The position numbers and the translations under genes are program-made. A stretch of DNA of 64,000 nucleotides from Agrobacterium tumefaciens (lineage in GTDB: Bacteria > Pseudomonadota > Alphaproteobacteria > Rhizobiales > Rhizobiaceae), in contig NZ_CP039903.1 in NCBI RefSeq assembly GCF_005221385.1, positions 992,001 through 1,056,000 of the forward strand. The letters are read 5' to 3'. Below are positions 16,174 through 25,667 of this stretch, piece after piece. The notes beneath the pieces were generated by a model. The model saw nothing but the letters and a program-made list of their open reading frames with translations, searched no databases and was not told where the DNA came from. The first letter of the stretch is position 1. Every line of letters starts with the position of its first letter.

Positions 16174-18854
16174 TCTGCTGCCTTCTTGGGTTTGGCCGCT
16201 GCCTTCGGCTTGGCGGCCGCTTTGCTCTTGGTTGTGGCCTTGGCTTTCGTCGCCTTCGGTTTGGCAGTGGCGGCGCCATCGGCCTTCTTGGCGGCAGGCT
16301 TCTTGGCCTTGGCGGGCTTGCCGCCGGTGCCGGTCTTGGCGATGCGCTCGGCGATGAGCACCAGTGCCTCGTCCAGCGTCACCGAAACCGGGTCCTGACC
16401 CTTCGGAATGGTGGCGTTGACCTTGCCCCAGTTGACGTACGCGCCATAACGTCCGTCGCGCACAGTGATCGCGCCGCCATCGGGATGGTCGCCCAGTTCC
16501 TTCAGCGCCGCCGGCGTGCCGCTGCGGCCGCGTCCCGGCCCCTTGGCCTGCTTTTCGGCAATGACGGTGACGGCCCGGTTGAGGCCGATCGAGAACACAT
16601 CCTCGATGCTTTCGAGGTTCGCATAGGAACCGTCATGCAAAAGGAACGGCCCATAGCGGCCAAGTCCGGCAGATATCATCTTGCCGGTTTCCGGATGTTT
16701 GCCAATATCGCGCGGCAGGTTGATGAGCGCCAGCGCCTTTTCATGGTCGATATCCTCCGGCTTCCAGCCCTTGGGCAGGGAGGAACGCTTGGCCTCCTTG
16801 CCGTCGCCGCGCTGGATATAGGGTCCGAAACGGCCCGACCGCAACGTCAGCTCTTCACCAGTCATCGGATCGGCGCCGAGAGCCTTCGGCTCGTTCGAGG
16901 CCGCAGCTTCGGCTTCCGAACCGTCGGAGGTGAGCTGGCGGGTGTAGTTGCATTCCGGATAGTTGGAGCAACCGACGAAAGCGCCGTATTTGCCGAGCTT
17001 CAGCGAAAGATTGCCGGTGCCGCAAACCTGACAGATGCGCGGATCCGAACCATCCTCGCGCTTGGGGAAGACCAGCGGCGCCAGAACCTCATTCAGCGCA
17101 TCCAGCACGTTGGTGACGCGCAATTCCTTGGTATCTTCGATCTGCGCGAAGAAATCCTTCCAGAAATCGCGCAGCACCTGCTTCCAGTCCAGTTCGCCCG
17201 CGGAAATACGGTCGAGCTTTTCTTCCAGCGCGGCTGTGAAGTCATATTCGACATATTTGGAAAAGAAGCTTTCGAGGAAAGCCGTCACCAGCCGTCCGCG
17301 CGAATGCGGAATCAGCTTGCGCTTGTCGACGATGATATATTCACGGTCGCTCAGCGTCTTCAGCGTTGCCGCATAGGTGGAGGGGCGGCCGATGCCGAGT
17401 TCTTCCATCTTCTTGATGAGCGAGGCTTCCGAATAGCGCGGTGGCGGCTCGGTAAAGTGCTGGCTGGCATTGATCTTCTGCTTGGCGAGATTTTCGCGCG
17501 CATTGATCTGCGGCAGACGGCCTTCATCGTCACCGTCGTCGCTCTGCTCGCCATCTTCCTTCTGGTCGGTATAGGCGGCGATGAAACCGTCAAAACGGAT
17601 CACCGATCCGACAGCGCGAAGCCCGGCCTGTTCCCCGTTCTTGTCCGCCAGAATTTCCACAGTGGTCCGCTCGATTTCGGCGGACGCCATTTGGCTGGCG
17701 ATACCGCGCTTCCAGATCAGGTCGTAAAGACGCAGCTGATCGGCATCGAGATAACGTTTCACCTGATCCGGCGTGCGGTTGAAATCGGTCGGGCGGATCG
17801 CCTCGTGCGCTTCCTGAGCGTTCTTGGCCTTGGTGGAGTAGAAACGCGCCTTTTCCGGCACGTAGCGGTCGCCAAACTGCTCGCCGATGGCGCTGCGGGC
17901 AGCATCGATTGCTTCCGGGGCCATCTGCACACCGTCGGTACGCATATAGGTGATCAGACCAACGGTCTCGCCGCCGATGTCGATACCTTCATAAAGCTTC
18001 TGCGCCACCTGCATCGTCCGAGAAGCGCCAAAGCCCATGCGCGAAGACGCGGCCTGTTGCAGCGTCGAGGTGGTGAAGGGCGGGCCGGGATTACGCTTGA
18101 CGGGCTTTGCCTCGACCGTGTCGACAACATAGGTCGCGCCTTCCAGCAGCACCTTCAGCCGGTTTGCATCTTCGCCGGTCTTGATCCCGCGGCTTTGCAG
18201 CCGCTTGCCGTCGGCCGAAACCAGCTTGGCTTCGAACTCGTCACCGCGCGGTGTCTTCAAAAGCGCGCTGATGTTCCAGTATTCCTCGGAGATGAAGCGT
18301 TCGATCTCGGACTCGCGGTCGCAGACGAGACGCAGCGCAACCGACTGCACGCGGCCGGCCGAGCGCGCGCCCGGCAGCTTGCGCCACAGCACCGGCGACA
18401 GGTTGAAGCCGACGAGATAATCGAGTGCACGGCGGGCGAGATAGGCATCTACCAGCGGCACGTCGATGTCGCGCGGGTTCGCCATGGCGTCCAGCACGGC
18501 CTTTTTGGTGATGGCGTTGAAGACCACGCGCTTCACCGGCTTGTCGCCGAGAACGCGCTTCTTCTTCAAAAGATCGAGAACGTGCCAGGAAATGGCTTCA
18601 CCTTCGCGATCCGGGTCGGTTGCGAGAATGAGGCCGTCAGAGTCTTTTACCGCGTCGGCAATATCCTTCATGCGCTTGGCGGATGCGCTATCAACCTCCC
18701 AGGACATTTCGAAATCCTGATCGGGCAGCACCGATCCGTCCTTGGCAGGAAGGTCTCTGACGTGGCCAAAGGATGCAAGAACCTTGTAGCCCGAACCAAG
18801 ATACTTGTTGATCGTCTTGGCTTTGGCAGGAGATTCTACGACAACGACATTCAT
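16170..18854 (-). CDS. topA: DNA topoisomerase I
   Basis: Type IA topoisomerase that relaxes negative supercoils. The 894-residue protein has the Toprim domain (Glu8 in VVESPAKAKTI; DPDREGEAISWH with Asp80/82), the active-site Tyr303 in GLITYMRTDGV, one clear Cys4 zinc finger (CQVCGTG and CSNYPEC), further C-terminal topoisomerase repeats (GLGRYGPFLLHDGSY; RDGRYGAYVNWGKVNATIPK), and a Lys/Ala-rich tail. The ATG at 18854 is standard. rnr overlaps its 3' end. Confidence 0.97.
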   Translation of the reverse strand: MNVVVVESPAKAKTINKYLGSGYKVLASFGHVRDLPAKDGSVLPDQDFEMSWEVDSASAKRMKDIADAVKDSDGLILATDPDREGEAISWHVLDLLKKKRVLGDKPVKRVVFNAITKKAVLDAMANPRDIDVPLVDAYLARRALDYLVGFNLSPVLWRKLPGARSAGRVQSVALRLVCDRESEIERFISEEYWNISALLKTPRGDEFEAKLVSADGKRLQSRGIKTGEDANRLKVLLEGATYVVDTVEAKPVKRNPGPPFTTSTLQQAASSRMGFGASRTMQVAQKLYEGIDIGGETVGLITYMRTDGVQMAPEAIDAARSAIGEQFGDRYVPEKARFYSTKAKNAQEAHEAIRPTDFNRTPDQVKRYLDADQLRLYDLIWKRGIASQMASAEIERTTVEILADKNGEQAGLRAVGSVIRFDGFIAAYTDQKEDGEQSDDGDDEGRLPQINARENLAKQKINASQHFTEPPPRYSEASLIKKMEELGIGRPSTYAATLKTLSDREYIIVDKRKLIPHSRGRLVTAFLESFFSKYVEYDFTAALEEKLDRISAGELDWKQVLRDFWKDFFAQIEDTKELRVTNVLDALNEVLAPLVFPKREDGSDPRICQVCGTGNLSLKLGKYGAFVGCSNYPECNYTRQLTSDGSEAEAAASNEPKALGADPMTGEELTLRSGRFGPYIQRGDGKEAKRSSLPKGWKPEDIDHEKALALINLPRDIGKHPETGKMISAGLGRYGPFLLHDGSYANLESIEDVFSIGLNRAVTVIAEKQAKGPGRGRSGTPAALKELGDHPDGGAITVRDGRYGAYVNWGKVNATIPKGQDPVSVTLDEALVLIAERIAKTGTGGKPAKAKKPAAKKADGAATAKPKATKAKATTKSKAAAKPKAAAKPKKAAE

Positions 18855-18990
18855 ATTGTTTTTCTCTGGAACTGGTCCGTTAACATAGCCGGATCACGGA
18901 GGAAGGCCGCAACAAGGCTTCTTTATAATTCGACATGGACAGGTAATGCCCGCGGGTCAAGAGGCAAGCCCGATTTTATCGCTTCCGGGT

Positions 18991-19039
18991 TATTGCAACC
19001 TATGGATAATCTATTGTTGTATTGCAATCTTTGGTAAAT
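18991..19039 (+). promoter_or_regulatory. 20-base direct repeats upstream of the 76-residue gene
   Basis: TATTGCAACCTATGGATAAT (18991-19010) and TATTGCAATCTTTGGTAAAT (19020-19039) agree at 16 of 20 positions and lie 29 bases apart. They are in the AT-rich 259-base gap between the divergent topA and the small gene at 19114. This is an operator-like arrangement; the regulator is unknown. Confidence 0.4.
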
Positions 19040-19113
19040 TGGTTATGATGACCAACATGATTTGAATCTACTTTATTGCTCTTCGTTTCAGACGAAATTC
19101 CCAGGATAAATAT

Positions 19114-19344
19114 ATGGTCCCGAACGCAACAAACAATAATGCCGACAACGAAGGGACCAGAGAGAACTTGGCATACATTCGCCAGATGCTGGCGGAGCTG
19201 CGGCAGGTCGCGAACCGTGAGGGCGCCGATATGCTGTGTTATCTGATCGAGATGGCCTATGTCGAAGTCGGCGATATCCAGAGCGGGCGGCGCAAGCTGT
19301 CAATCCGCGAGGAGCGAAACCCGTCCCCCGGCATGCCGGTTTAG
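19114..19344 (+). CDS. Small conserved-type rhizobial protein of unknown function
   Basis: A 76-residue soluble protein with an Asn-rich start (MVPNATNNNADNEGTREN), a helical centre (LAYIRQMLAELRQVANREGADMLCYLIEMAYVEVGDI) and a basic tail. It has its own AT-rich upstream region with a direct repeat, and a weak AGGATAA before the ATG. Its last 45 bases overlap the 3' end of dprA on the other strand. No domain with known function is recognised, though the even helical pattern and coding bias argue that it is real. Confidence 0.7.
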   Translation: MVPNATNNNADNEGTRENLAYIRQMLAELRQVANREGADMLCYLIEMAYVEVGDIQSGRRKLSIREERNPSPGMPV

Positions 19345-20439
19345 TCGGCCGGCGATATCGAGTTCCAAAAGCACCATATGAACGGTGGCGGCGGAAAAAT
19401 CCGTGTGGCGGATGATGTCGTCTGTTTCGACGGGCGAAGGGCCGAGTGCGGCGGCAATGATGCTGCGCTCGTCGTCTCCGGGTGGTGACATTTCTTCTTC
19501 CGATCGCGGTTCCTCGATCTTTCGGTCATAGGGCAATTGCGGCTCCATGAGTGGTCGCAGTGCTTCGAGAATGTCCTCCGCGCCCGTGGTCAACATCGCG
19601 CCTTCCTTGATCAGCCGGTTGGTCCCTTCGCAGCGCGGGTCGAGCGGGGAGCCGGGTACGGCGAAAACCAGCCGACCCGCTTCACCGGCAAGCCGGGCCG
19701 TAATCAGCGAACCGGAACGCTCTGCCGCCTCCACGATGACAACGCCAAGCGAGACGCCGGCAATCAGCCGGTTGCGGCGGGGAAAATCCCGGGCGCGCGG
19801 TTCCCATCCGAAGGGCATTTCGCTGATCGTCGCGCCGCCTTGATCATAGATATCCTGCAAAAGCCCGAAATTTTCCTGCGGGTAGGGTCGGTCGAGACCA
19901 CCCGCCAGCATCGCCACCGTGCCGCTTGCAAGGCTTGCCCGGTGCGCTGCCGCATCGATGCCGCGTGCAAGGCCAGAAGCGATCGTATAACCGGCCCGGC
20001 CGCAATCGCGTGCCAGCATCGCGGCGAATTTCGCGCCGTTGATGGAGGCGTTGCGCGAGCCGACGATGCCGACGCAGGCTCTTGTTGCGGCGGTTGCCGA
20101 TCCCTTCATCGCGATCAGCGGCGGAGCGCCATCCAGCTGTCGCAGGGCAGGTGGGTAATCCGGCTCGCCGATGCCGACAAACCGGGCGCCGAATCTTTCA
20201 GCCGTTTCGATTTCGCCTTCCGCCTCTGCCTGCGTGGCGATGCGTGGGCTGCGTGAGGAGCCGCCACGCCGCGAAAGCTCCGGCAGGGCATCCAGCGCCT
20301 TTTCAGCGCTGCCGAAATGATTGATGAGTTCGCGAAAGGTAACGGGGCCGATATTGTCGCTGCGGATCAACCGCAGCCAGGCGACCCGCTGCCTCGCGGA
20401 AAGCTCTATGCCCTGCCGTGTCGTTTCCTCATGCGGCAT
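19300..20439 (-). CDS. dprA: DNA-processing protein DprA
   Basis: DprA binds incoming single-stranded DNA and loads RecA during transformation. The 379-residue protein has an N-terminal helical/SAM-like region, the Rossmann core (residues ~75-285) with GIVGSRNAS, ASGLARGIDAAAHRASL and FPRRNRLIAGVS, and a C-terminal winged-helix domain. Length is typical. It lies in the minus-strand block between plsY (21 bases upstream) and topA. Natural competence is not known for Agrobacterium, so its role here is unclear. Confidence 0.95.
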   Translation of the reverse strand: MPHEETTRQGIELSARQRVAWLRLIRSDNIGPVTFRELINHFGSAEKALDALPELSRRGGSSRSPRIATQAEAEGEIETAERFGARFVGIGEPDYPPALRQLDGAPPLIAMKGSATAATRACVGIVGSRNASINGAKFAAMLARDCGRAGYTIASGLARGIDAAAHRASLASGTVAMLAGGLDRPYPQENFGLLQDIYDQGGATISEMPFGWEPRARDFPRRNRLIAGVSLGVVIVEAAERSGSLITARLAGEAGRLVFAVPGSPLDPRCEGTNRLIKEGAMLTTGAEDILEALRPLMEPQLPYDRKIEEPRSEEEMSPPGDDERSIIAAALGPSPVETDDIIRHTDFSAATVHMVLLELDIAGRLNRHAGGRVSLLAD

Positions 20440-20460
20440 GGCGTATCCTCAAGATGGGGT

Positions 20461-21078
20461 TCAGCCCTTTTGACCGATCCTGCTTTCGGTGCCCGCCAGC
20501 AGGCGCGCGATATTCTCGCGGTGTTTCCACCATGAAATCACGCTCAGCAGCGTTACCAGCAACGCCGTCTTTTCAGGTCCAAGCACCCAGAGCGCTACAG
20601 GAATGATCAGCATGGCCAGCAGGGCCGACAGCGAGGAGTAGCGGGTGATGAAGGCAGTTGCGAGCCAGATCAGCGCGAAGGCCAGCATCATCAGCGGTGC
20701 GGCGCCGAGAAGCACGCCGATATAGACGGCCACGCCCTTGCCGCCCTTGAAGCCGAGCCACACCGGAAACAGATGGCCAAGAAAGGCGAAGAAACCAGCC
20801 ACCAGCGAGGCTTCGTAACCCCACAGCGCATTGGCGACCAGCACCGCCGCCGTGCCCTTCAGCGCGTCGAGCAGCAGGGTGGCTGCGGCAAGTTTCTTGT
20901 TGCCGGTGCGCAGCACGTTGGTCGCGCCAATATTGCCCGAACCGATCTTGCGCACGTCGCCCAGCCCCGCCATGCGGGTGAGAATGAGGCCGAAGGGGAT
21001 GGAACCGAACAGATAGCCGATCAGCGCCGAAAGCGCGAGCAGGGCAGGCGCCGTCTGCCAGTCAGTCAAAGCACTCAT
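20461..21078 (-). CDS. plsY: Glycerol-3-phosphate acyltransferase PlsY
   Basis: Integral membrane enzyme that moves an acyl group from acyl-phosphate to glycerol 3-phosphate, the first step of phospholipid synthesis. The 205-residue protein has about five hydrophobic segments and the three conserved motifs: [30 protein letters not shown] shows motif 1, GFKGGKGVA motif 2, and [17 protein letters not shown] motif 3. Quoted stretches are given as landmarks only. The gene is between the pyrC-like gene and dprA. Confidence 0.94.
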   Translation of the reverse strand: MSALTDWQTAPALLALSALIGYLFGSIPFGLILTRMAGLGDVRKIGSGNIGATNVLRTGNKKLAAATLLLDALKGTAAVLVANALWGYEASLVAGFFAFLGHLFPVWLGFKGGKGVAVYIGVLLGAAPLMMLAFALIWLATAFITRYSSLSALLAMLIIPVALWVLGPEKTALLVTLLSVISWWKHRENIARLLAGTESRIGQKG

Positions 21079-21126
21079 TCAAACGTCCCCTCTGTCGCGC
21101 CGTCAGCGTGATCTCTGTTGGTGATC

Positions 21127-22419
21127 TTATGCCAAGGAATGAACGGCTTTGCCAGCCACATAAGTGGCGACAGCGCGGCCGCTGAAACGGGCATCTTCGA
21201 ACGGCGTATTCTTGGATTTCGACACCAGCTGGTCGCGCGCAACCAGCCATGGCTCGTCAAGATCGATCAGGGTGATATCGGCTTTCGCACCGACTTTAAG
21301 CGTTCCGGCGTCGAGACCGAATATCTTCGCCGGGCGGGTGGAAAGCGCATCAATAAGCCGCATCAGCGGAACTTCGCCGCTGTGGTGGAGACGCAGGGCC
21401 GCCGCCAGCATGGTTTCCAGCCCCACCGCGCCGCTTGCCGCATCCGAAAACGGCAGGCGCTTGGTGTCGACATCCTGCGGGTCGTGGGAGGAGACAATGA
21501 TATCGATGGTGCCGTCCTTCAGCGCGTCCACCATGGCCTTGCGGTCGTCTTCGGCGCGCAGCGGTGGGGAAAGCTTGAAGAAGGTGCGGTATTCGCCGAT
21601 ATCGTTCTCGTTGAGCGTCAGGTGATTGATTGAGATGCCGCAGGTAGCTTTGACGCCCCGCTGCCGGGCAAGGCGGATCGCCTCTGCCGATTCCGGCACG
21701 GAAATCTTGGCGGCGTGGTAGATCGCCTGCGTCAGCCCGGCAATGCGCAGGTCGCGCTCCAGCGGAATGATTTCGGCTTCCTTGGGAACGCCCGACAGAC
21801 CGAGCCAGCTCGCGAAAAGCCCCTCATTCATGTCACCGCCGCCGATATATTTGTCACGGGTCTCAAGCGCGATGACAGCACCCAGTTCGCGCGCATAGGT
21901 CATGGCGCGGCGCAGCACCAGCGTGTCGGAAAGCGCCTTGCGACCATTGGTGAAGGCAACCGCGCCGGCTTCCTTCAGCATGCCGAATTCGGTCATTTCC
22001 TCGCCGTTGAGGTCCTTGGTCAAGGCCGCTGCCGGATGGACATTGACGAGCGCCTTGTCGCGCGCCGTCTTCTTCACATATTCGACCAGCGCGATATCAT
22101 CGATAACAGGGTCTGTATCCGGCATGACGATGATGCTGGTAACGCCGCCGGCCGCTGCCGCGCGTGAGGCGGACTCGATCGTTTCGCGATGCTCGCCTCC
22201 GGGTTCGCCGACGAAGACGCGGGCATCCACCAGACCGGGAACGGCCAGCAGACCCTTGCAGTCACGCACCGTCGCCCCTTCGGGAGCGCCCTGATTGTGA
22301 GCGTCCTTGCCTGCCGCCAGAATGGTGCCGTCCGCACCGATGATCACGCTGCCGGTCTCGTCGAGATCACGGGAGGGATCGACAATGCGGAGGTTTTTGA
22401 GAACGGTCACGGCACTCAT
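21127..22419 (-). CDS. pyrC: Dihydroorotase homologue lacking metal ligands (PyrC-like, probably non-catalytic)
   Basis: The 430-residue protein has the fold and length of class I dihydroorotase, the third step of pyrimidine synthesis. However, the first metal motif DxHxHxREPG reads D65-A-R-V-F-V-G-E-P-G, so both His are replaced (Arg67, Phe69). The later HIxHxS motif reads YHAAKIS, with Lys for the ligand His, and the ATDHAPH motif reads VSSHDPQ, losing the catalytic Asp. It should therefore be inactive. Pseudomonas-type PyrC' proteins are similarly degenerate and serve as structural partners of aspartate carbamoyltransferase; the pyrB stop overlaps this ATG by four bases, which fits that role. 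An active dihydroorotase is expected elsewhere in the genome. Confidence 0.9.
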   Translation of the reverse strand: MSAVTVLKNLRIVDPSRDLDETGSVIIGADGTILAAGKDAHNQGAPEGATVRDCKGLLAVPGLVDARVFVGEPGGEHRETIESASRAAAAGGVTSIIVMPDTDPVIDDIALVEYVKKTARDKALVNVHPAAALTKDLNGEEMTEFGMLKEAGAVAFTNGRKALSDTLVLRRAMTYARELGAVIALETRDKYIGGGDMNEGLFASWLGLSGVPKEAEIIPLERDLRIAGLTQAIYHAAKISVPESAEAIRLARQRGVKATCGISINHLTLNENDIGEYRTFFKLSPPLRAEDDRKAMVDALKDGTIDIIVSSHDPQDVDTKRLPFSDAASGAVGLETMLAAALRLHHSGEVPLMRLIDALSTRPAKIFGLDAGTLKVGAKADITLIDLDEPWLVARDQLVSKSKNTPFEDARFSGRAVATYVAGKAVHSLA

Positions 22420-23357
22420 ACGCGCTCACCCTGATTTTGCGAGACAAGCAGGGTTTCCATTACGGCCATGCGCACGGCAACCCCCATTTCCACCTGACTT
22501 TCAATCACGCTCTGCGGACCGTCGGCCACTTCGGAGGCGATTTCCACGCCACGGTTCATCGGGCCGGGATGCATGACCAGCGCATCTTCCTTCGCCGCCT
22601 TCAGCTTTTCCGCATCCAGACCGTAATAATGGAAATATTCGCGCACCGAAGGCACGAAGGAGCCGGACATGCGCTCGCGCTGCAGGCGCAGCATCATCAC
22701 CACATCGGCATTCTTCAGCCCTTCCTTCATGTCGTGGAAGACTTCCACGCTCATGTCGCGAATGCCGGAGGGAAGAAGCGTGGCGGGGGCGACGACGCGA
22801 ACGCGCGCGCCCATCTGGTTGAGCAGGATGATGTTGGAGCGCGCAACGCGCGAATGCAGCACATCACCGCAGATCGCCACCGTGATACCTGATAGTTCGC
22901 CCTTGGCGCGGCGGATGGTCAGCGCGTCGAGCAGCGCCTGCGTCGGGTGCTCGTGCTGGCCGTCGCCGGCATTGACGACGGAGCAGGCAACCTTCTGCGC
23001 GAGAAGGGCGGCTGCACCGGCGGAAGAGTGGCGCACGACAAGCACATCCGGGCGCATGGCGTTCAGCGTCATCGCCGTATCGATCAGCGTTTCGCCCTTC
23101 TTCACCGAGGAATTGCCGACCGACATGTTCATCACGTCCGCGCCGAGGCGCTTTCCGGCCAGCTCGAAGGAGGATTGCGTGCGCGTCGAGGCTTCGAAGA
23201 ACAGGTTGATCTGTGTCAGGCCGCGGAGCGTCGAGGTCTTTTTCTCGCGCTGGCGGCTGATTTTCACCGCCTCGTCGGCCTTGTCGAGAAGCAGGGTGAT
23301 ATCCTGATGGGAAAGCCCCTTGATGCCAAGGAGATGGCGATGGGGGAAGAAGACCAT
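22416..23357 (-). CDS. pyrB: Aspartate carbamoyltransferase catalytic subunit
   Basis: Makes carbamoyl-aspartate in pyrimidine synthesis. The 313-residue protein has the carbamoyl-phosphate motif [17 protein letters not shown] (Ser57-Thr60), the [12 protein letters not shown] region for the second substrate face, and [13 protein letters not shown] near the C-terminus. It has the size of the class that assembles with a (pseudo)dihydroorotase rather than with PyrI. It overlaps the downstream pyrC-like gene by four bases. Confidence 0.96.
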   Translation of the reverse strand: MVFFPHRHLLGIKGLSHQDITLLLDKADEAVKISRQREKKTSTLRGLTQINLFFEASTRTQSSFELAGKRLGADVMNMSVGNSSVKKGETLIDTAMTLNAMRPDVLVVRHSSAGAAALLAQKVACSVVNAGDGQHEHPTQALLDALTIRRAKGELSGITVAICGDVLHSRVARSNIILLNQMGARVRVVAPATLLPSGIRDMSVEVFHDMKEGLKNADVVMMLRLQRERMSGSFVPSVREYFHYYGLDAEKLKAAKEDALVMHPGPMNRGVEIASEVADGPQSVIESQVEMGVAVRMAVMETLLVSQNQGERV

Positions 23358-23818
23358 GCGGTTTGCCTCCTGACGGGCGTCGCATTTTCCCGTGAAAATG
23401 CCCGGAACGCCCGAATGCTGATCCGTGCGCTGCCATTCGCCGTAAACACGCCTCAGGAGCGCCGCGGAATTCGGTCTTGCGCTCTATAGAGACTGCATGG
23501 TCACGGGGCAAGCGCCCGCAACCCCGGAAATGAAAACACGGCAATGTTTCCCCAGTCTCGACAGACGAGGGAACTGCGCAAACAGTGGTTCCGTCGTGAC
23601 CCGGCGTCGGAGAATGCCGTGTTTCCTCAAGAGCGCCTGCTCGTCATCGGAGACTCAGCCGAAAACTTTCGGCTGCGCGGCACCGCCTCCGGCTTCCTGC
23701 TATTGCTCGGTCTTGCCGGAAACGTGTTTGGCATTCTCTAGGTCGGATAACTAAATCAGGTTACGCCTGAAAAATGCTGAAAGCGGGGGTTTAATCGTCT
23801 CAATCGCTTCCTGTGGGT
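23358..23818. other. Interval between pyrB and aidB, with a perfect 20-base palindrome
   Basis: This stretch separates the divergent pyrB and aidB. It contains CAGCCGAAAACTTTCGGCTG (23656-23675), which is two 9-base perfect arms around AC. A 65-codon frame at 23544-23741 (starting MFPQSRQTRELRKQW and ending in a hydrophobic GFLLLLGLAGNVFGIL) spans the palindrome, but it has no visible ribosome binding site, so I do not call it a gene. The pyrB leader and promoter must lie in the left part. Confidence 0.5.
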
Positions 23819-23852
23819 GGAATTATGCAATATCACCCCACTATGCAATTCC
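23819..23852 (+). promoter_or_regulatory. Operator-like repeats just upstream of aidB
   Basis: TATGCAAT occurs twice (23824-23831 and 23842-23849) at an 18-base period, flanked by GGAATT (23819-23824) and its complement AATTCC (23847-23852). The group ends 26 bases before the aidB ATG, where a repressor or activator could act. Binding protein unknown. Confidence 0.35.
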
Positions 23853-23877
23853 AGTACAAAACAGCTAGAAGCAGCGG

Positions 23878-25530
23878 ATGACCCAGAATTCCCGGACAGA
23901 AGAATCGCTCGCCGAACTGAACCAGCCAAGCCTCTGGTCCGGCATCAATGCCTATCGTTCCGATCCGCTGATCGTCGACCTCACCTCTGGTCTGTCACGT
24001 AACCTGAGGGACGAGTTCGATCAGCTCGGCCGCTACGTCACCTCGCATGAGGCGCAGGAACTGGCGCGCATGGCCAATCAGGGCGTGCCGCAGCTGCACA
24101 CCCACGGCCCGCGCGGCGAACGTCTCGACCAGGTGGAGTTTCATCCTGCCTGGCACGCGCTGATGCGCCGTTCCATGTCGTCAGGCCTGCATTCAAGCGT
24201 CTGGGAAAATTCTCCCGATACGCGCGGCAATGAACACAAGGCCCGCGCGACGAAATTCTACCTGACGTCTCAGCTCGAGGCAGGGCATCTCTGCCCGCTG
24301 ACCATGACCAGCGCTTCCGTCGCCGCCATCATGACATCGCCGAGGGTGCAGAAGGAGTGGATGCCGAAAATCCTGTCGCGCAAATATGATTCCGCGCAGA
24401 AACCGGCCCTGCAGAAAACCGCCGTCACCATCGGCATGGGCATGACGGAAAAGCAGGGCGGCACGGATGTTCGCGCCAACCGCACCACGGCCGAGCGGGT
24501 GGGCGAGGGCATCTACCGCCTGTCCGGTCATAAGTGGTTCCTCTCCGCGCCGATGAGCGACGGTTTCGTCATGCTGGCCCAGATGGGCGACGGTATGGGT
24601 TGCTTCCTCGTGCCGCGTTATCTGGAGGACGGTTCGAAGAACGGCCTGCATTTCCAGCGCCTCAAGGACAAACTCGGCAATCGCTCCAATGCGTCAGCCG
24701 AAGTCGAGTTCACCGATGCCTTCGGTTATCTGCTGGGCGATCCCGGAAGCGGTATACGCACCATTCTCGACATGGTGACGCTGACGCGTCTCGATTGCGC
24801 GCTGGCATCATCAGGCATGATGCGTGCCTCGCTCGCCGAAGCCGTGCATTTCGCCCGCGGACGCTCGGTCTTCGGCAAGATGCTGGTCAGCCAGCCGATC
24901 ATGACCCGCGTTCTCGCCGACATGGCGCTGGATGTAGCTGCCGCGACAGCACTTTCCTTCCGGCTGGCGACGGCCTTCGATGCGGCCCGCAACAATCCGG
25001 CTGAAGCCGCTTATGCGCGGGTGATGACGCCGATCGTGAAATACTGGTGCTGCAAGATTGCGCCCGCCCTCATCTATGAGGCGATGGAGTGCCTCGGCGG
25101 CAATGGCTATGTCGAAGAACGACCGATTGCCCGCCACTATCGTGAAGCGCCGGTCAATGCCATCTGGGAAGGCTCCGGCAACGTCATGGCGCTGGATGTG
25201 CTGCGGGTTCTCCAGCGGGGCAAGGACCTGTTCGATCTCGTCTTCCAGACGCTGGAACGGGACCTCGGGCCAGCCGGCAAGAAGACCACCGACGTGCTGC
25301 GCGCGGCGATCGCCCTTGCCGAACGCGACGAAGGAGCGGCCCGCCTCTTGGTGGAGCAGTTTGCGCTTGCGGCCGCTGCCGCCGAGCTTTGCCGCCTGGG
25401 TGCCGGCAAGATCGCCGATGCCTTCCTCGAAACCCGTCTTGCGGGTGGCTGGCGGCACACTTACGGCATGCTCGATTCCCGCTTCGATCCGAACTATATA
25501 ATCGATCTCCTTTATCCGCCTGCGTCCTGA
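23878..25530 (+). CDS. aidB: AidB-type acyl-CoA dehydrogenase-like flavoprotein
   Basis: The 550-residue protein matches the AidB group of the acyl-CoA dehydrogenase superfamily, flavoproteins induced in the adaptive response to alkylation in E. coli (541 residues). Landmarks are the N-terminal extension typical of AidB (YVTSHEAQELARMANQ), the FAD-site segment GMGMTEKQGGTDVRANRT, LSGHKWFLSAPM, and the C-terminal YEAMECLGGNGYVEE with REAPVNAIWEGSGNV. The ATG at 23878 has a purine-rich AGAAGCAGCGG before it. The gene stands alone downstream of repeat-type operator candidates. Its substrate, if any, is unknown. Confidence 0.9.
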   Translation: MTQNSRTEESLAELNQPSLWSGINAYRSDPLIVDLTSGLSRNLRDEFDQLGRYVTSHEAQELARMANQGVPQLHTHGPRGERLDQVEFHPAWHALMRRSMSSGLHSSVWENSPDTRGNEHKARATKFYLTSQLEAGHLCPLTMTSASVAAIMTSPRVQKEWMPKILSRKYDSAQKPALQKTAVTIGMGMTEKQGGTDVRANRTTAERVGEGIYRLSGHKWFLSAPMSDGFVMLAQMGDGMGCFLVPRYLEDGSKNGLHFQRLKDKLGNRSNASAEVEFTDAFGYLLGDPGSGIRTILDMVTLTRLDCALASSGMMRASLAEAVHFARGRSVFGKMLVSQPIMTRVLADMALDVAAATALSFRLATAFDAARNNPAEAAYARVMTPIVKYWCCKIAPALIYEAMECLGGNGYVEERPIARHYREAPVNAIWEGSGNVMALDVLRVLQRGKDLFDLVFQTLERDLGPAGKKTTDVLRAAIALAERDEGAARLLVEQFALAAAAAELCRLGAGKIADAFLETRLAGGWRHTYGMLDSRFDPNYIIDLLYPPAS

Positions 25531-25667
25531 TCGACGTATGCGGATGAAGATTTAGCAGTCCCGGCGGGAGGGGTCTCGGATTTGAAAAACAGCAATGGCG
25601 TCAGGCGTGTTCCGATCTGTCGTGACACTTTCGCGTGTCGATGCGCGGTAAGGGAAGGCGGCTGCCA

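Noticed and set aside
16485..19037. 850-codon open frame on the plus strand opposite topA
   Set aside because: It mirrors the well-supported topA on the other strand; high-GC genes leave long open antisense frames. No domain is recognisable and no RBS fits.
23544..23741. 65-codon ORF with hydrophobic end between pyrB and aidB
   Set aside because: No ribosome binding site, spans a perfect palindrome, and no recognised family; recorded only as part of the gap.
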